This document shows positions 1-8,489 of a stretch of DNA of 33,334 nt, piece by piece. The notes below the pieces were generated by a model. That model was not told the origin of the DNA. It saw only the letters and a list, made by a program, of their open reading frames with translations, and ran no database searches. How positions within the stretch are numbered: the first letter of the stretch is position 1; every line of letters begins with the position of its first letter. The translations under genes and the position numbers were made by a program. Source of the DNA: Chloroflexota bacterium. Lineage in GTDB: Bacteria; Chloroflexota; UBA6077; CF-72. The DNA is taken from positions 1 to 33,334 of the forward strand of contig JAFAZN010000266.1 of NCBI GenBank assembly GCA_019239775.1. The letters run 5' to 3'.

Positions 1-1
1 C

Positions 2-136
2 GGCGTGAGCATTGATGAGGACAAGCTCGCCGCGGCCCACGAAGCCTATCAGCAGCATGCGGGACTCGCCCGCGACGACGTCAGTGCCATGCGCGAGCGC
101 CGCCCCGACTGGCTGCCCCATATGCCTAAGTGGTGA
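2..136 (+). CDS. C-terminal fragment of a probable MR/MLE (enolase superfamily) enzyme, 5' end outside window
   Basis: An open frame runs in from the left edge and stops at TGA 134-136, giving 44 residues that begin GVSIDEDKLAAAHEAY and end RPDWLPHMPKW. A Gly-(Leu/Val)-x-(Ile/Val)-Asp-Glu/Asp-Asp segment followed by a helix and a Trp-Pro tail is how many mandelate racemase/muconate lactonizing enzyme proteins end (the residues after the barrel, packed on the capping domain). A complete MR/MLE gene lies in the neighbouring operon at 7343, so a sugar-acid dehydratase or related lactonizing enzyme is plausible. No catalytic residue is in view, so the family call is an inference from the tail alone. 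A strong terminator hairpin follows six bases downstream, which supports this as a genuine gene end. Confidence 0.55.
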   Translation, partial: GVSIDEDKLAAAHEAYQQHAGLARDDVSAMRERRPDWLPHMPKW

Positions 137-141
137 ATAAG

Positions 142-177
142 GTCCCACCCGCCCTCCCACTTTTGGGCGGGTGGGAC
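142..177. terminator. Perfect 13-bp hairpin, bidirectional terminator between convergent genes
   Basis: GTCCCACCCGCCC (142-154) pairs perfectly with GGGCGGGTGGGAC (165-177) around a 10-nt loop that ends in TTTT. It lies between the TGA of the leftmost plus-strand gene (136) and the TAA of the minus-strand regulator (179). The stem is very GC-rich and has no long U-tract on either side, so it is an I-shaped terminator. The symmetry means it can serve both transcripts. Confidence 0.85.
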
Positions 178-178
178 A

Positions 179-1039
179 TTATCTTTCGGCGTAGGTCGCG
201 AAGTCGTGCCAGAGACGCTCGGCTAGCTGCAGGTCGGGTTTCACATCGCGGGCGCGCAGCGCAACGACGGTGGTGAGCGCATTCACGAGGCTCGCGCCCG
301 CGGCATAGGAGGGCATCAGCCGCAACGCGCCCAGGCGTGCCACCAACCGATGGTCCGCCACCCTGGCAACAGGGCTGGACAGCGAATCCACCAGGCCCAC
401 CGTCGTGGCACCTGAAGAGTTGGCGTGCTTCAAAACGCCAACCGCCGTGCGATCCACGCGCCGAAAGCTGATCGCCACCACCGTATCCCGCGGTCCCACT
501 CCGAGCAGTTGATCCGGGAGGTCGCCAACTCCCAGCGTGAGCAAGCACACGTCGCGCAGCAGCAGCCGCAGGCCGATTGAGAGCATCAGCGCCAGCCCAT
601 GCGAGCCGCGCGCACCAAAGACGTACACCCGCCTAGCGCCGATCAACTCATCGACGATCGCCGCAAAGGCAAGCAGATCGAGATCCTCCGCCGACGCCCG
701 CACGCTTTCAGCATCTTCGAGCATGACGCGCACCGCCGCCGCGGCTTCGCCGCTACCGAGCCCGGCAGCGCTCGCCTGGATGCGCTCCGGCACCCCTCCC
801 ACCAGCCGATCCCGCAAGTGCGAACGCAGCTCCGGATAGCCGGCATAGCCAAGCGACTGTGCCGCGCGGGTGACCGTTGACTCGCTGACACCAACGTCGG
901 CGGCCAGCTCCGGCGCCGAGGTCATGGCCGCATAGCGGGTGTCCATGAGCAGGCGATCGATGACGCGCCGCTGGCTAGGACTGAGCCGCTCATAGCGGGC
1001 GGCAACGGCGGTCTCGATGCTCTGGACGCCGGACTGCAC
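179..1039 (-). CDS. RpiR/MurR-family transcriptional regulator (HTH + SIS domain)
   Basis: The protein has the two-domain RpiR layout. An N-terminal winged HTH_6 domain (about residues 10-80) contains a helix-turn-helix around SAPELAADVGVSESTVTR. A C-terminal SIS phosphosugar-binding domain (about 115-250) carries the core VYVFGARGSHGLA and the strand-loop VVAISFRRVDRTAV. RpiR proteins sense sugar phosphates or related acids and usually control adjacent transport and catabolic genes. The frame is open to an ATG at 1093, but I prefer GTG at 1037-1039: the extra residues upstream are not family-like, and a good minus-strand promoter (TTGCAC, 17 bp, AATATT) ends 12 bases before that GTG. Initiation would then be nearly leaderless. 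It is divergent from the importer operon at 1128 and shares an operator dyad with it, so autoregulation plus control of that operon is the natural reading. The family call is firm; the ligand is unknown. Confidence 0.9.
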   Translation of the reverse strand: MQSGVQSIETAVAARYERLSPSQRRVIDRLLMDTRYAAMTSAPELAADVGVSESTVTRAAQSLGYAGYPELRSHLRDRLVGGVPERIQASAAGLGSGEAAAAVRVMLEDAESVRASAEDLDLLAFAAIVDELIGARRVYVFGARGSHGLALMLSIGLRLLLRDVCLLTLGVGDLPDQLLGVGPRDTVVAISFRRVDRTAVGVLKHANSSGATTVGLVDSLSSPVARVADHRLVARLGALRLMPSYAAGASLVNALTTVVALRARDVKPDLQLAERLWHDFATYAER

Positions 1040-1067
1040 TTGACTGCAAGCAATATTGCAGTATCCT
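1040..1067 (+). promoter_or_regulatory. Sigma70-like promoter for the importer operon
   Basis: TTGACT at 1040-1045 (5 of 6 to the -35 consensus) and TATCCT at 1062-1067 (4 of 6 to the -10) are separated by 16 bp. Transcription would start near 1074-1075, leaving a leader of about 53 nt before ATG 1128. That ATG is preceded by a strong AGGGAGGG Shine-Dalgarno sequence at 1111-1118. The operator dyad lies exactly in the spacer. Confidence 0.5.
1044..1061. promoter_or_regulatory. Probable RpiR operator dyad in the divergent promoter region
   Basis: CTGCAA (1044-1049) and TTGCAG (1056-1061) form an inverted repeat with a 6-bp spacer. The centre also contains the perfect 10-bp palindrome GCAATATTGC (1050-1059). 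The dyad fills the spacer of the plus-strand promoter and covers the -10 of the minus-strand promoter, so one bound regulator would block both. A second dyad, TGCAC-N3-GTGCA, follows at 1067-1079. The assignment to the adjacent RpiR gene is an inference from position. Confidence 0.6.
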
Positions 1068-1080
1068 GCACAACGTGCAA
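1052..1080 (-). promoter_or_regulatory. Sigma70-like promoter for the RpiR gene
   Basis: Read on the minus strand, TTGCAC (1080-1075) and AATATT (1057-1052) are separated by 17 bp. The -10 overlaps the operator dyad. The -10 ends 12 bases upstream of GTG 1039, so the transcript would be almost leaderless. Confidence 0.4.
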
Positions 1081-1127
1081 GCCCACTTCCCATACGGGTA
1101 TGGGCGTATCAGGGAGGGCATGGAAGC

Positions 1128-3176
1128 ATGGCCGCGCTCGACGGTCAGGGTCGCCTGAATCGACGTTCGTTCGTCCGCCTGGTGGGCTTCGCAACTGGCG
1201 CCGGCGTGCTCGCCGCCTGTTCGCCATCCGCGCCAGCAGCCCCGACACAGTCGGCCGCCGTGCCAAAGCCGACGACGCCTCCGGCCGCCCCGGCGGCCAC
1301 CACCGCGCCGGCCGGCGCGGCAACCAGCGCACCAGCAGCCGCGGCTGCTCCAACGGCGGCGGCGGCGGCGCCGACGAAGTTCACCGAGGCGCCACAGCTG
1401 GCCGATCTGGTCAAGCAAGGCAAGCTGCCGCCGGTTGAGCAGCGCCTGCCGGCGAATCCGTTGGTGGTCCAGCCGATCGAGGAGGTTGGCCAGTACGGCG
1501 GCACCTGGCGCGGCGCTTTCACGGGTGTTGCCGATTTTCACGCGTACGGCCGCAACGTGTACGAGGCGATTTTGCGCTGGCCGCGCGATCCGCACCAGCC
1601 GATCCAGCCCGGGCTGGCAGAGAAGTGGGAGTTCAGTCCCGACAACAAACAATTGACGTTGACGTTGCGCAAGGGCCTGAAATGGTCGGACGGCGAACCG
1701 TTCACTACCGACGACATTCTGTTCTGGTGGAACGACATTGCCCTCGACAAGAGCCTCACCCCATCACCACCCTCGGAGTGGGTCATCAACGACGAGCCGA
1801 TGAAAGTCGAGGCGCTCAGTCCCGAGCAAGTACGACTCACCTTCCCTGCGCCAAATGGCATGGCGCTGCGCATGCTCGCGTTCCATGGCAACCAGTGGCC
1901 GCTGAACTTCGAGCGATTCGGCTTCTTTGCGCCGGCGCATTACCTCAAGCAGTTCCACCCTAAGTACAACTCGGCGCTGACGGATTACAAGACGTTCAAC
2001 GAAAAGGCGGACGACCTGGATCCGGGGCGTCCCTCGATGACATCGTGGCGCGTGACCTCGTGGCAGCCGGGCGACCGGGCAATCGTTGCCAGCCGGAATC
2101 CCTATTACTGGAAGGTAGATCCCGCCGGCAACCAGCTGCCGTATATCGACGAGCTACGCGTGGAGCTGGTGGAGGATAGCGAAGCCCTGAATCTGAAGGC
2201 GGTCAACGGCGAAATCGACATGCAGTTCCGCCGCATCGATATTGCCAAGTACACGCTGCTCCAGGAGTCGAAGCAGCGCGGCGACTACCGCGTCTTGCGC
2301 TGGCCGGACGCCAACGGTTCGCAGGTCGCGCTGTTCATCAATCAGACTTTCGATGATGCCGACCTGCGGCCGATCTTCCGCGACCTCCGATTCCGCCAGG
2401 CGCTTTCATATGCGATCAATCGCAAGCGGATCAACGACGTGTGCTTCTTCAGCCTCGGTCGCGAAACGAATGCCGTGCTCATTCCAGATTCGCCATATTA
2501 CGTGTCGGAGACTGGCGACGAATACGCCCAGTTCGACCCGGATAAAGCCGCGTCGCTGCTGCAGCAAGCTGGACTCTCCAAGGGTCCCGACGGGGTCTGG
2601 ATGATGTCGAACGGGCAACCACTGGAGCTCACCATCGAGACATACCAGACGAAGGGCGCCGTCTTTGATGCGACGGAGCTGGTGCGTAAAGACTGGGAGA
2701 ACATCGGACTCAAGGCAGTGCTCAAGTCCTCGCAGCGCGAGTCGTTCTGGCCCCGGGCGCTGGATAACCAGGTTGGTATCGCGGTGTGGGGCACCGACCG
2801 CGCGCTGGAGCCCTTCGTCGATCCGATCTACCTGTTGCCGTACGACAACCGATCGTGGTTCGCGCCGAAGGTTGGCGATTGGTATTCGTCGCGCGGGGCG
2901 AAAGGCGAAAAGCCGGAAGCCGACATGGCCAAAGCGCTGGACCTCTTCGACCAGTTGAAAGGATCCACGGATGACGCCAAGCAGGTTGACCTTGGAAAAC
3001 AGATTGTGAAGCTCAACGCGGACAACCTGTGGACCATGGGCACCGTTGGCGCAGTGCCTTCGATCACCGTGGTGAAAAACAACTTCCGCAACGTGCCCGA
3101 GAATGCGGTGACCGACTGGATTTACATGAGTCCAGGGAATCTGGACCCGAGCCAGTTCTTCTACAAAAAGGCCTGA
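1128..3176 (+). CDS. ABC transporter solute-binding lipoprotein, family 5 (SBP_bac_5), large sugar/peptide type
   Basis: This 682-residue protein starts with a Tat-type lipoprotein signal: NRRSFVRLVGF, then a hydrophobic stretch and the lipobox LAAC. An Ala/Pro/Thr-rich linker of about 55 residues follows, which tethers the domain outside the membrane. The mature part has family-5 landmarks: [21 protein letters not shown], the [21 protein letters not shown] segment and FRQALSYAINRKRI. It is longer than ordinary dipeptide-binding proteins (500-550 aa) and matches the long subgroup known from Chloroflexota and Thermotoga, where several members bind oligosaccharides. The start is ATG 1128, chosen for its AGGGAGGG ribosome-binding site and the signal peptide directly behind it. 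It is the first gene of the importer operon, with its permease 21 bp downstream. The ligand is not determinable from sequence. Confidence 0.93.
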   Translation: MAALDGQGRLNRRSFVRLVGFATGAGVLAACSPSAPAAPTQSAAVPKPTTPPAAPAATTAPAGAATSAPAAAAAPTAAAAAPTKFTEAPQLADLVKQGKLPPVEQRLPANPLVVQPIEEVGQYGGTWRGAFTGVADFHAYGRNVYEAILRWPRDPHQPIQPGLAEKWEFSPDNKQLTLTLRKGLKWSDGEPFTTDDILFWWNDIALDKSLTPSPPSEWVINDEPMKVEALSPEQVRLTFPAPNGMALRMLAFHGNQWPLNFERFGFFAPAHYLKQFHPKYNSALTDYKTFNEKADDLDPGRPSMTSWRVTSWQPGDRAIVASRNPYYWKVDPAGNQLPYIDELRVELVEDSEALNLKAVNGEIDMQFRRIDIAKYTLLQESKQRGDYRVLRWPDANGSQVALFINQTFDDADLRPIFRDLRFRQALSYAINRKRINDVCFFSLGRETNAVLIPDSPYYVSETGDEYAQFDPDKAASLLQQAGLSKGPDGVWMMSNGQPLELTIETYQTKGAVFDATELVRKDWENIGLKAVLKSSQRESFWPRALDNQVGIAVWGTDRALEPFVDPIYLLPYDNRSWFAPKVGDWYSSRGAKGEKPEADMAKALDLFDQLKGSTDDAKQVDLGKQIVKLNADNLWTMGTVGAVPSITVVKNNFRNVPENAVTDWIYMSPGNLDPSQFFYKKA

Positions 3177-3182
3177 CGGTCG

Positions 3183-3199
3183 ATTGGGCGCTAGCCAAT
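3183..3199 (+). promoter_or_regulatory. Small hairpin covering the start codon of the first permease gene
   Basis: ATTGG (3183-3187) pairs with CCAAT (3195-3199) around a 7-nt loop. The right arm includes the A and T of the ATG at 3198. No good Shine-Dalgarno sequence precedes that ATG. A weak start-codon hairpin after the binding-protein gene would fit the usual excess of binding protein over permease. The stem is short, so this is tentative. Confidence 0.25.
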
Positions 3200-4181
3200 G
3201 CTGACCTACATCGTTCGTCGCGTGTTGGCGATGATACCAACGTTGTTTCTGGTGTCGGTGCTGACGTTCATCATCATCCAACTGCCACCGGGTGACTTTC
3301 TCACCAGCCTACAGGCGAACGCGGCGGACAGTGGAGGCTCGATTGACCAGGCCGCGCTGGATGCGCTCCGCATCCAGTACGGCCTCGACCAACCGATGTG
3401 GGTGCAATACGTCAATTGGGTCAAAGGCTTTCCCAGTGGAGACTTTGGCTACTCCTTCGAGTGGAAAAAACCTGTGAGTGACCTCATTGGGAGTAGGTTG
3501 GGTTTTACACTCGTACTCTCGGGTTTAGCGCTTCTGTTTACGTGGCTGGTCGCCATTCCGATTGGTATTTACTCGGCAACGCACCAGTATTCCTGGCAAG
3601 ACCTCGGTCTCACCACGCTCGGCTTTCTCGGCCTCAGCATCCCCGATTTCATGCTCGGGCTGATTTACCTGTTCGTTGGCGTGTTTGTGTTCAACGCACC
3701 AGTCGGTGGCCTCAACTCGCCTGATCTCGAAAGTGCGCCGTGGAGTATTCCAAAGGTCCTGGATCTCGCCAATCACCTACTGTGGCCGACGATCATTCTC
3801 GGCGCCGCCGGCACCGCGCAGTTGATCCGCATCATGCGCGGCAATCTGCTTGAAACGCTGAACGAACAGTTCGTCACCACCGCTCGCGCCAAAGGGCTGC
3901 CAGAACGAACGGTTGTCAATAAATATGCCGTGCGAGTGGCCATCAATCCATTGATCAGCGTGATGGGCATGCACCTGCCCAATCTGATTTCGGGCGCCAC
4001 AATCCTGGGCATCGTGCTGTCGCTGCCGACGACTGGTCCACTGTTCCTGCACGCGCTGATCAACCAGGATATTTATCTGGCGGGCACGTTTCTCCTGATG
4101 TTGAGTGCGCTGCTGATGCTCGGCAATCTGTTCGCGGATGTGCTCCTGGCATGGGCTGACCCGCGGATCCGCTACACATGA
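3198..4181 (+). CDS. ABC transporter permease, DppB/OppB type
   Basis: The 327-residue polytopic membrane protein begins MLTYIVRRVLAMIPTLFLVSVLTFIIIQLPPGDF. This is the typical start of the BPD_transp_1 DppB family, with a first membrane helix at about 9-30 and a periplasmic loop carrying the GLDQPMWVQYVNWVKG segment. About five more helices follow. The cytoplasmic EAA-type coupling loop that docks on the ATPases is at about residues 220-245 (VTTARAKGLPERTVVNKYAVR). It forms the channel together with the permease at 4178, whose ATG overlaps this stop as ATGA. The closest relative in the window is the minus-strand permease at 12877. Confidence 0.94.
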   Translation: MLTYIVRRVLAMIPTLFLVSVLTFIIIQLPPGDFLTSLQANAADSGGSIDQAALDALRIQYGLDQPMWVQYVNWVKGFPSGDFGYSFEWKKPVSDLIGSRLGFTLVLSGLALLFTWLVAIPIGIYSATHQYSWQDLGLTTLGFLGLSIPDFMLGLIYLFVGVFVFNAPVGGLNSPDLESAPWSIPKVLDLANHLLWPTIILGAAGTAQLIRIMRGNLLETLNEQFVTTARAKGLPERTVVNKYAVRVAINPLISVMGMHLPNLISGATILGIVLSLPTTGPLFLHALINQDIYLAGTFLLMLSALLMLGNLFADVLLAWADPRIRYT

Positions 4182-5353
4182 GCACCGAGCTCGAATCCCA
4201 TACGACTACCACATGGGCCTACCCGGAGCACGTTAGCGAGGAACCCGAACGCGTAACCGAAGAAGCAGAAAGACGGTATGCCACCACGCAGTGGAAACTC
4301 GTTCGGCGAAGGTTTCTGCGCAATCGGATTGCGGTGGTGGGTGGCATCGTCCTGGTGGCGTTTTATCTGACGGCAGCATTTGCGAACTTTCTTGCGCCAT
4401 ACGATGCCGACCAGCGTTTCGACGCCGCGGTATACGTCCCGCCGCAACCCGTGTATCTCGTCGACGACGGCAGGGTCTATCCGCACATTCTTGCCCAGAT
4501 GTCGTCAGTTGACCCCGAGACCCTGCGGCGTACCTATGCGCCCGATCCGACCAGAAAAATACCCATCCAGTTCCTCGTCCACGGTGAGCCATACCATCTG
4601 TTGGGCTTGATCCCGATGGACTTACACCTCTACGGTGTGAGTGACAAGAATTTCGGGGTGTTTTTGTTCGGGACCGATCGCCAGGGTCGCGACCAGCTCT
4701 CGCGCTTGCTGATCGGCAGTCAGATTTCGCTGACGATCGGCCTGGTCGGCGTTCTTCTCAGCTTGCTGATTGGCTCGGTGCTGGGCGTCTCCAGCGGCTA
4801 TTTCGGTGGTTGGGTGGACGACGTCATTCAACGCATTATTGAAGTGGTCCGCTCGTTTCCCGCAATTCCGTTGTGGATGGCCCTGGCGGCCGCCTTCCCG
4901 CCACACTGGCCTGCCTTGCAGGTGTACTTCGCCATTAGCGTGGTGCTGTCGTTCATTGGCTGGACCTGGCTGGCACGCCAACTGCGCGGCAAGGTGCTGG
5001 CGCTGCGCGACGCGGAGTTTGTACTGGCTACCCAGCTCGCGGGCGGCAGCGACATGCGCGTGATCTTCCGCCACCTGCTGCCGGAGGTTTCTGGCCACAT
5101 CATCGTCGTCTCCACCCTGGCGGTGCCTGGGATGATTCTGGCCGAGACTGCGCTGACGTTCCTTGGCATTGGTATTCGTCCACCATTGGTGAGCTGGGGC
5201 ACGCTGCTGCAGGATGCGCAGAATATTCAGACCTTGGCGTATTTTCCGTGGCTCTTGATGCCTGTGGTGTTCATCGCCCTCGCGGTGCTCGCCTTCAATT
5301 TCCTGGGAGACGGACTGCGCGACGCGACTGATCCGCACTCGGCCATCCTGTGA
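4178..5353 (+). CDS. ABC transporter permease, DppC/OppC type, with enlarged first periplasmic loop
   Basis: This 391-residue permease has an N-terminal OppC_N segment (membrane helix at about 50-70, after [18 protein letters not shown]). A BPD_transp_1 core follows, with the EAA loop at about 270-300 ([20 protein letters not shown]). Between helix 1 and the core lies an insert of about 80 residues (about 85-155, [13 protein letters not shown] to [10 protein letters not shown]). The insert explains why the protein is about 100 residues longer than classical DppC. The second importer (11725) has the same insert, so it is a subfamily trait. The start codon overlaps the upstream stop (ATGA). The stop overlaps the GTG of the next gene, indicating translational coupling through the operon. 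Confidence 0.93.
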   Translation: MSTELESHTTTTWAYPEHVSEEPERVTEEAERRYATTQWKLVRRRFLRNRIAVVGGIVLVAFYLTAAFANFLAPYDADQRFDAAVYVPPQPVYLVDDGRVYPHILAQMSSVDPETLRRTYAPDPTRKIPIQFLVHGEPYHLLGLIPMDLHLYGVSDKNFGVFLFGTDRQGRDQLSRLLIGSQISLTIGLVGVLLSLLIGSVLGVSSGYFGGWVDDVIQRIIEVVRSFPAIPLWMALAAAFPPHWPALQVYFAISVVLSFIGWTWLARQLRGKVLALRDAEFVLATQLAGGSDMRVIFRHLLPEVSGHIIVVSTLAVPGMILAETALTFLGIGIRPPLVSWGTLLQDAQNIQTLAYFPWLLMPVVFIALAVLAFNFLGDGLRDATDPHSAIL

Positions 5354-6342
5354 CCGCGCTGCTGCGCATCGACAACTTAGCAACGTACTTCGAAACACCA
5401 GACGGCACAGTCCGCGCCGTTGATGGAGTTTCATTCGAAATTGCACCGGGAGAGACCCTGGGCCTGGTTGGTGAATCCGGCTGTGGCAAAAGCGTGACCG
5501 CGCATTCGATCCTGCGACTACTACCACCGCACGCTCGCCTGATGAACGGTGGCGTGGAGTTCCAACGCCGCGACGGCAGCCTGGTGGACCTCGCAGGCGT
5601 TGACCCACGTGGACCATTGGTCCGCTCGATACGCGGAAACGAGATTGCGATGGTCTTCCAGGAACCGATGACGTCACTTTCACCAGTGCACACGGTCGGC
5701 TCGCAGATTTCCGAGGCAGTTATGCTCCATCAACGTGTGGGAAGGCGCCAGGCGTTTGAGCGGTCAGTCGATATGCTTGCGCAAGTAGGCATCGGAAATC
5801 CGCGACAACGCTACGACGAGTATCCACACCAGCTCAGCGGCGGGATGCGCCAGCGGGCGATGATCGCGATGGCCCTGTCCTGCAATCCGCGGCTGCTCAT
5901 TGCTGATGAGCCGACGACCGCGCTCGACGTCACCATCCAGGCTCAAATTCTGGAGCTGCTGAAGTCGCTCCAGGAGCAGTTCCACATGGCGATTCTCATG
6001 ATTACGCACAACCTGGGTGTCATCGCGGAGCTGGCGGACCGCGTGGCCGTCATGTACACCGGTCGCATCGTTGAGATGGCGCAAACGGCCGCAATCTTCG
6101 ACGAGCCGCTGCATCCATACACAGTCGGACTCTTACGCAGCTTGCCCCGGGTTGGCGGCGACGTCAAGCGCCGACTCGCCGCGATTCCGGGCAGCGTGCC
6201 GGATCCGTTCAACCTCCGCGAGGGTTGTACGTTCGCTCCGCGCTGCCCCGCACCCAAGCGCGATGCGTGCTACGGCCCAAGGAACGTGCCCCTCCGCGAA
6301 GTGAAGCCTAGCCACTGGGTCCGCTGCACGCTCTACCCATGA
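5350..6342 (+). CDS. ABC transporter ATP-binding protein, DppD/OppD type
   Basis: This 330-residue cytoplasmic ATPase has all nucleotide-binding motifs: Walker A GESGCGKS (about 38-45), Q-loop in [11 protein letters not shown], signature [15 protein letters not shown], Walker [14 protein letters not shown] and the switch His in ITHNLGV. The C-terminal oligo_HPY domain carries the Cys-containing motif [18 protein letters not shown]; in relatives such cysteines can hold an Fe-S cluster. It starts at GTG 5350, which overlaps the upstream TGA. With the OppF-type subunit at 6339 it forms the heterodimeric motor of the first importer. Confidence 0.95.
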   Translation: MTALLRIDNLATYFETPDGTVRAVDGVSFEIAPGETLGLVGESGCGKSVTAHSILRLLPPHARLMNGGVEFQRRDGSLVDLAGVDPRGPLVRSIRGNEIAMVFQEPMTSLSPVHTVGSQISEAVMLHQRVGRRQAFERSVDMLAQVGIGNPRQRYDEYPHQLSGGMRQRAMIAMALSCNPRLLIADEPTTALDVTIQAQILELLKSLQEQFHMAILMITHNLGVIAELADRVAVMYTGRIVEMAQTAAIFDEPLHPYTVGLLRSLPRVGGDVKRRLAAIPGSVPDPFNLREGCTFAPRCPAPKRDACYGPRNVPLREVKPSHWVRCTLYP

Positions 6343-7346
6343 ACGACGGTGCACTGCTCGAGGTCCGAGACCTCAGGAAGTATTTCCCCATTCAGCGTGG
6401 GTTGTTGCGCCGCACCGTGGGCGAAGTCAAAGCAGTCGACGGGGTGAGCTTCGATTTGCGCGCCGGCGAAACGCTCGGTCTCGTGGGTGAATCAGGTTGC
6501 GGCAAAACCACCACCGGCCGCCTGGTGTTGCGTGCACTGCAGCCCACCGCGGGCGAGATCCACCTGCGCCATGCGGACCAGATGGTGGATCTCACCGGTC
6601 TAACGCGCCGGCAGTTGAAGCCGTATCGCAGGGACATGCAGGTCATCTTCCAGGACCCGTTTTCGTCGCTGAGCCCGCGTATGACGGTATTCGAGATCGT
6701 GAGCGAGCCGCTGGCCATTCACGGCATTGGCGACGCAGCCGCGCGGCGCGCGCGAGTCCGCGAGCTGATGGAGTGCGTCGGCCTGCGCGTCGAGCATATG
6801 AGTCGGTACCCGCACGCGTTTTCGGGTGGACAGCGGCAACGCATTGGGATCGCTCGCGCGCTCGCACTCCAGCCAAGGCTGATTGTGTGCGACGAGCCGG
6901 TCTCAGCACTGGACGTTTCGATCCAGGCCCAGGTGATCAACTTGCTCAAAGACCTGCAGTCCAGCTTCGGCCTGTCGTACCTCTTTATCGCGCACGATCT
7001 GTCGGTGGTGGAGCATCTGAGCGATCGGGTGGCAGTGATGTACCTGGGCCGCATCGTAGAGCTGGCGCCGGCCGACGAACTGTATCGCCGACCGGGGCAT
7101 CCCTATACCGAGGCGCTGCTTTCGGCCATTCCGGCATCGCATCCGAAGCAAAAGCGCGAGCGCATCGTTCTTTCTGGCGACGTGCCGAATCCGGCTGATC
7201 CGCCAACGGGTTGCCATTTTCATCCGCGGTGCCGCTACGCGCGCGAGATCTGTCGGACCGACGCGCCGCCCCTACGTGAGCTGGCGCCCGGCCACGTCGC
7301 GGCGTGTCATTTTGCGGACGAGCTCAATCTGATAGGTGCAGTGTGA
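6339..7346 (+). CDS. ABC transporter ATP-binding protein, DppF/OppF type
   Basis: This is the 335-residue partner ATPase of the first importer. Walker A is GESGCGKT, the Q-loop is in [14 protein letters not shown], the signature is [15 protein letters not shown], Walker B is [13 protein letters not shown] and the switch His is in IAHDLSV. The start [22 protein letters not shown] is the usual OppF opening, with its hydrophobic FPI...LLRRTVG loop. The C-terminal domain holds [18 protein letters not shown] 6339 overlaps the previous stop (ATGA), and its own stop overlaps the GTG of the following enzyme gene. Confidence 0.95.
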   Translation: MNDGALLEVRDLRKYFPIQRGLLRRTVGEVKAVDGVSFDLRAGETLGLVGESGCGKTTTGRLVLRALQPTAGEIHLRHADQMVDLTGLTRRQLKPYRRDMQVIFQDPFSSLSPRMTVFEIVSEPLAIHGIGDAAARRARVRELMECVGLRVEHMSRYPHAFSGGQRQRIGIARALALQPRLIVCDEPVSALDVSIQAQVINLLKDLQSSFGLSYLFIAHDLSVVEHLSDRVAVMYLGRIVELAPADELYRRPGHPYTEALLSAIPASHPKQKRERIVLSGDVPNPADPPTGCHFHPRCRYAREICRTDAPPLRELAPGHVAACHFADELNLIGAV

Positions 7347-8485
7347 AAATCACCGAAGTACGCGTTCAAACGTTCCGATACCGCTCCCGCATGGTGCGTG
7401 ATGCCCACGGCCACGGCCACCCGGGTGATGAACACGACGCCACGCAATCGCTTCTGACCCTCACCACCGACGATGGCGCCACTGGCAACGCGCTCGGCTC
7501 GCTAACGCCGGCTGCACTTCGGACCGTGAACGAAGTTGTCCTCGGCGAGGACCCCTTCTTCCATGAGCGGGTCTGGAATCACCTGAAAGAGCGGCAGCGC
7601 CTCAACCTCGGTTCGCTGCCGGACCGCGTGTTGACGGTGGTGGACCTCGCGTTGTGGGACCTCGTCGGCAGAGTTCTCGGCCAGCCAATCCACCGGTTGC
7701 TCGGTGCAACCCGGGAAAGCGTGCCCGCGTATGCCAGCACAATGGTTGGCGATGACCTGCCCGGCGGGCTCGACACACCAGAGTCCTATGCGCGTTACGC
7801 GGATTGGTGCGTGCGTGAACGGGGCTATCCGGCGTTCAAGCTCCACACCTGGCAACCGCCGTTGCCAGGTGCTCCTTCGGTGAGACATGATCTGCAAGCG
7901 TGTTCGGCAGTGCGCGAAGCGCTCGGACCCGACGTGCCCTTGATGTTGGATCCGTTCCATTACTACTCGCGTCTGGAAGCTCTGGAATTGGCCAAAGGGC
8001 TGGAAGAATTGAAGTTTTTGTGGATGGAAGAGCCCATGGACGAGCACAGCATGTCCAGCTACGTGTGGCTGTGCGAACAGACTGCGCTACCCATCTGCGG
8101 CCCGGAGACGGTGGAGGGCAAGATGTTCTCGCGTGCGGAGTGGATTCGCGCCGGTGCGTGCGATATGCTTCGCGCGGGAGTCGGCGACGTGGGCGGGATT
8201 ACGCCACTGATAAAGATTGCGCACCTGGCGGAGGCCTTCGGCATGAACATGGAGGTGCACGGTGGTGGCGTGGGTAACCTGCATGTGCTGTGCGCCATGG
8301 GCACGCCCGGCCTGTACTATGAACGCGGGCTGCTGCATCCGTTCATCGACTATGACGCCACGCCGGCCTGGCTGAACTCGCCCGTGGATCCGATGGACTC
8401 CAATGGAATGGTCCACGTCTCGGCCGCCCCGGGTCTCGGCCTTGATCTGAACTACGATTATATTCGCGACAACTCCGTGGACTGA
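7343..8485 (+). CDS. Mandelate racemase/muconate lactonizing enzyme family protein (probable acid-sugar dehydratase)
   Basis: The protein is 380 residues from GTG 7343, which overlaps the stop of the ATPase gene. The two MR/MLE domains are present: an N-terminal capping domain (1-125) and an (alpha/beta)7-barrel. Visible active-site positions are K166 in FKLHTW (a K-x-H in place of the common K-x-K), metal ligands D203 (MLDPFH), E229 (WMEEP) and E255 (GPETV), and a D274...H306 dyad (H in MEVHGGG). An Asp-His dyad as base is typical of sugar-acid dehydratases such as the rhamnonate/mandelate-type groups. The capping domain has a His-rich stretch, [13 protein letters not shown] (20-32), that may line the substrate pocket. 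Its place behind the importer suggests it acts on the imported compound. The exact substrate is unknown. Confidence 0.88.
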   Translation: MKITEVRVQTFRYRSRMVRDAHGHGHPGDEHDATQSLLTLTTDDGATGNALGSLTPAALRTVNEVVLGEDPFFHERVWNHLKERQRLNLGSLPDRVLTVVDLALWDLVGRVLGQPIHRLLGATRESVPAYASTMVGDDLPGGLDTPESYARYADWCVRERGYPAFKLHTWQPPLPGAPSVRHDLQACSAVREALGPDVPLMLDPFHYYSRLEALELAKGLEELKFLWMEEPMDEHSMSSYVWLCEQTALPICGPETVEGKMFSRAEWIRAGACDMLRAGVGDVGGITPLIKIAHLAEAFGMNMEVHGGGVGNLHVLCAMGTPGLYYERGLLHPFIDYDATPAWLNSPVDPMDSNGMVHVSAAPGLGLDLNYDYIRDNSVD

Positions 8486-8489
8486 GGCC

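Noticed and set aside
1258-1378. Apparent repeat of GCC/GCG/CCA triplets
   Set aside because: It encodes the Ala/Pro/Thr lipoprotein linker; it is low-complexity coding sequence, not a repeat element.
990-1652. Long Arg/Ala-rich frames antisense to the start of the first binding protein
   Set aside because: They are shadows of the GC-rich linker-coding region; the plus frame has a signal peptide, Shine-Dalgarno sequence and domain motifs.
4622-5683. 353-codon minus-strand frame opposite the permease and ATPase genes
   Set aside because: Its translation is Arg/Gln/His-rich without any domain pattern, and both plus-strand genes there are unequivocal.
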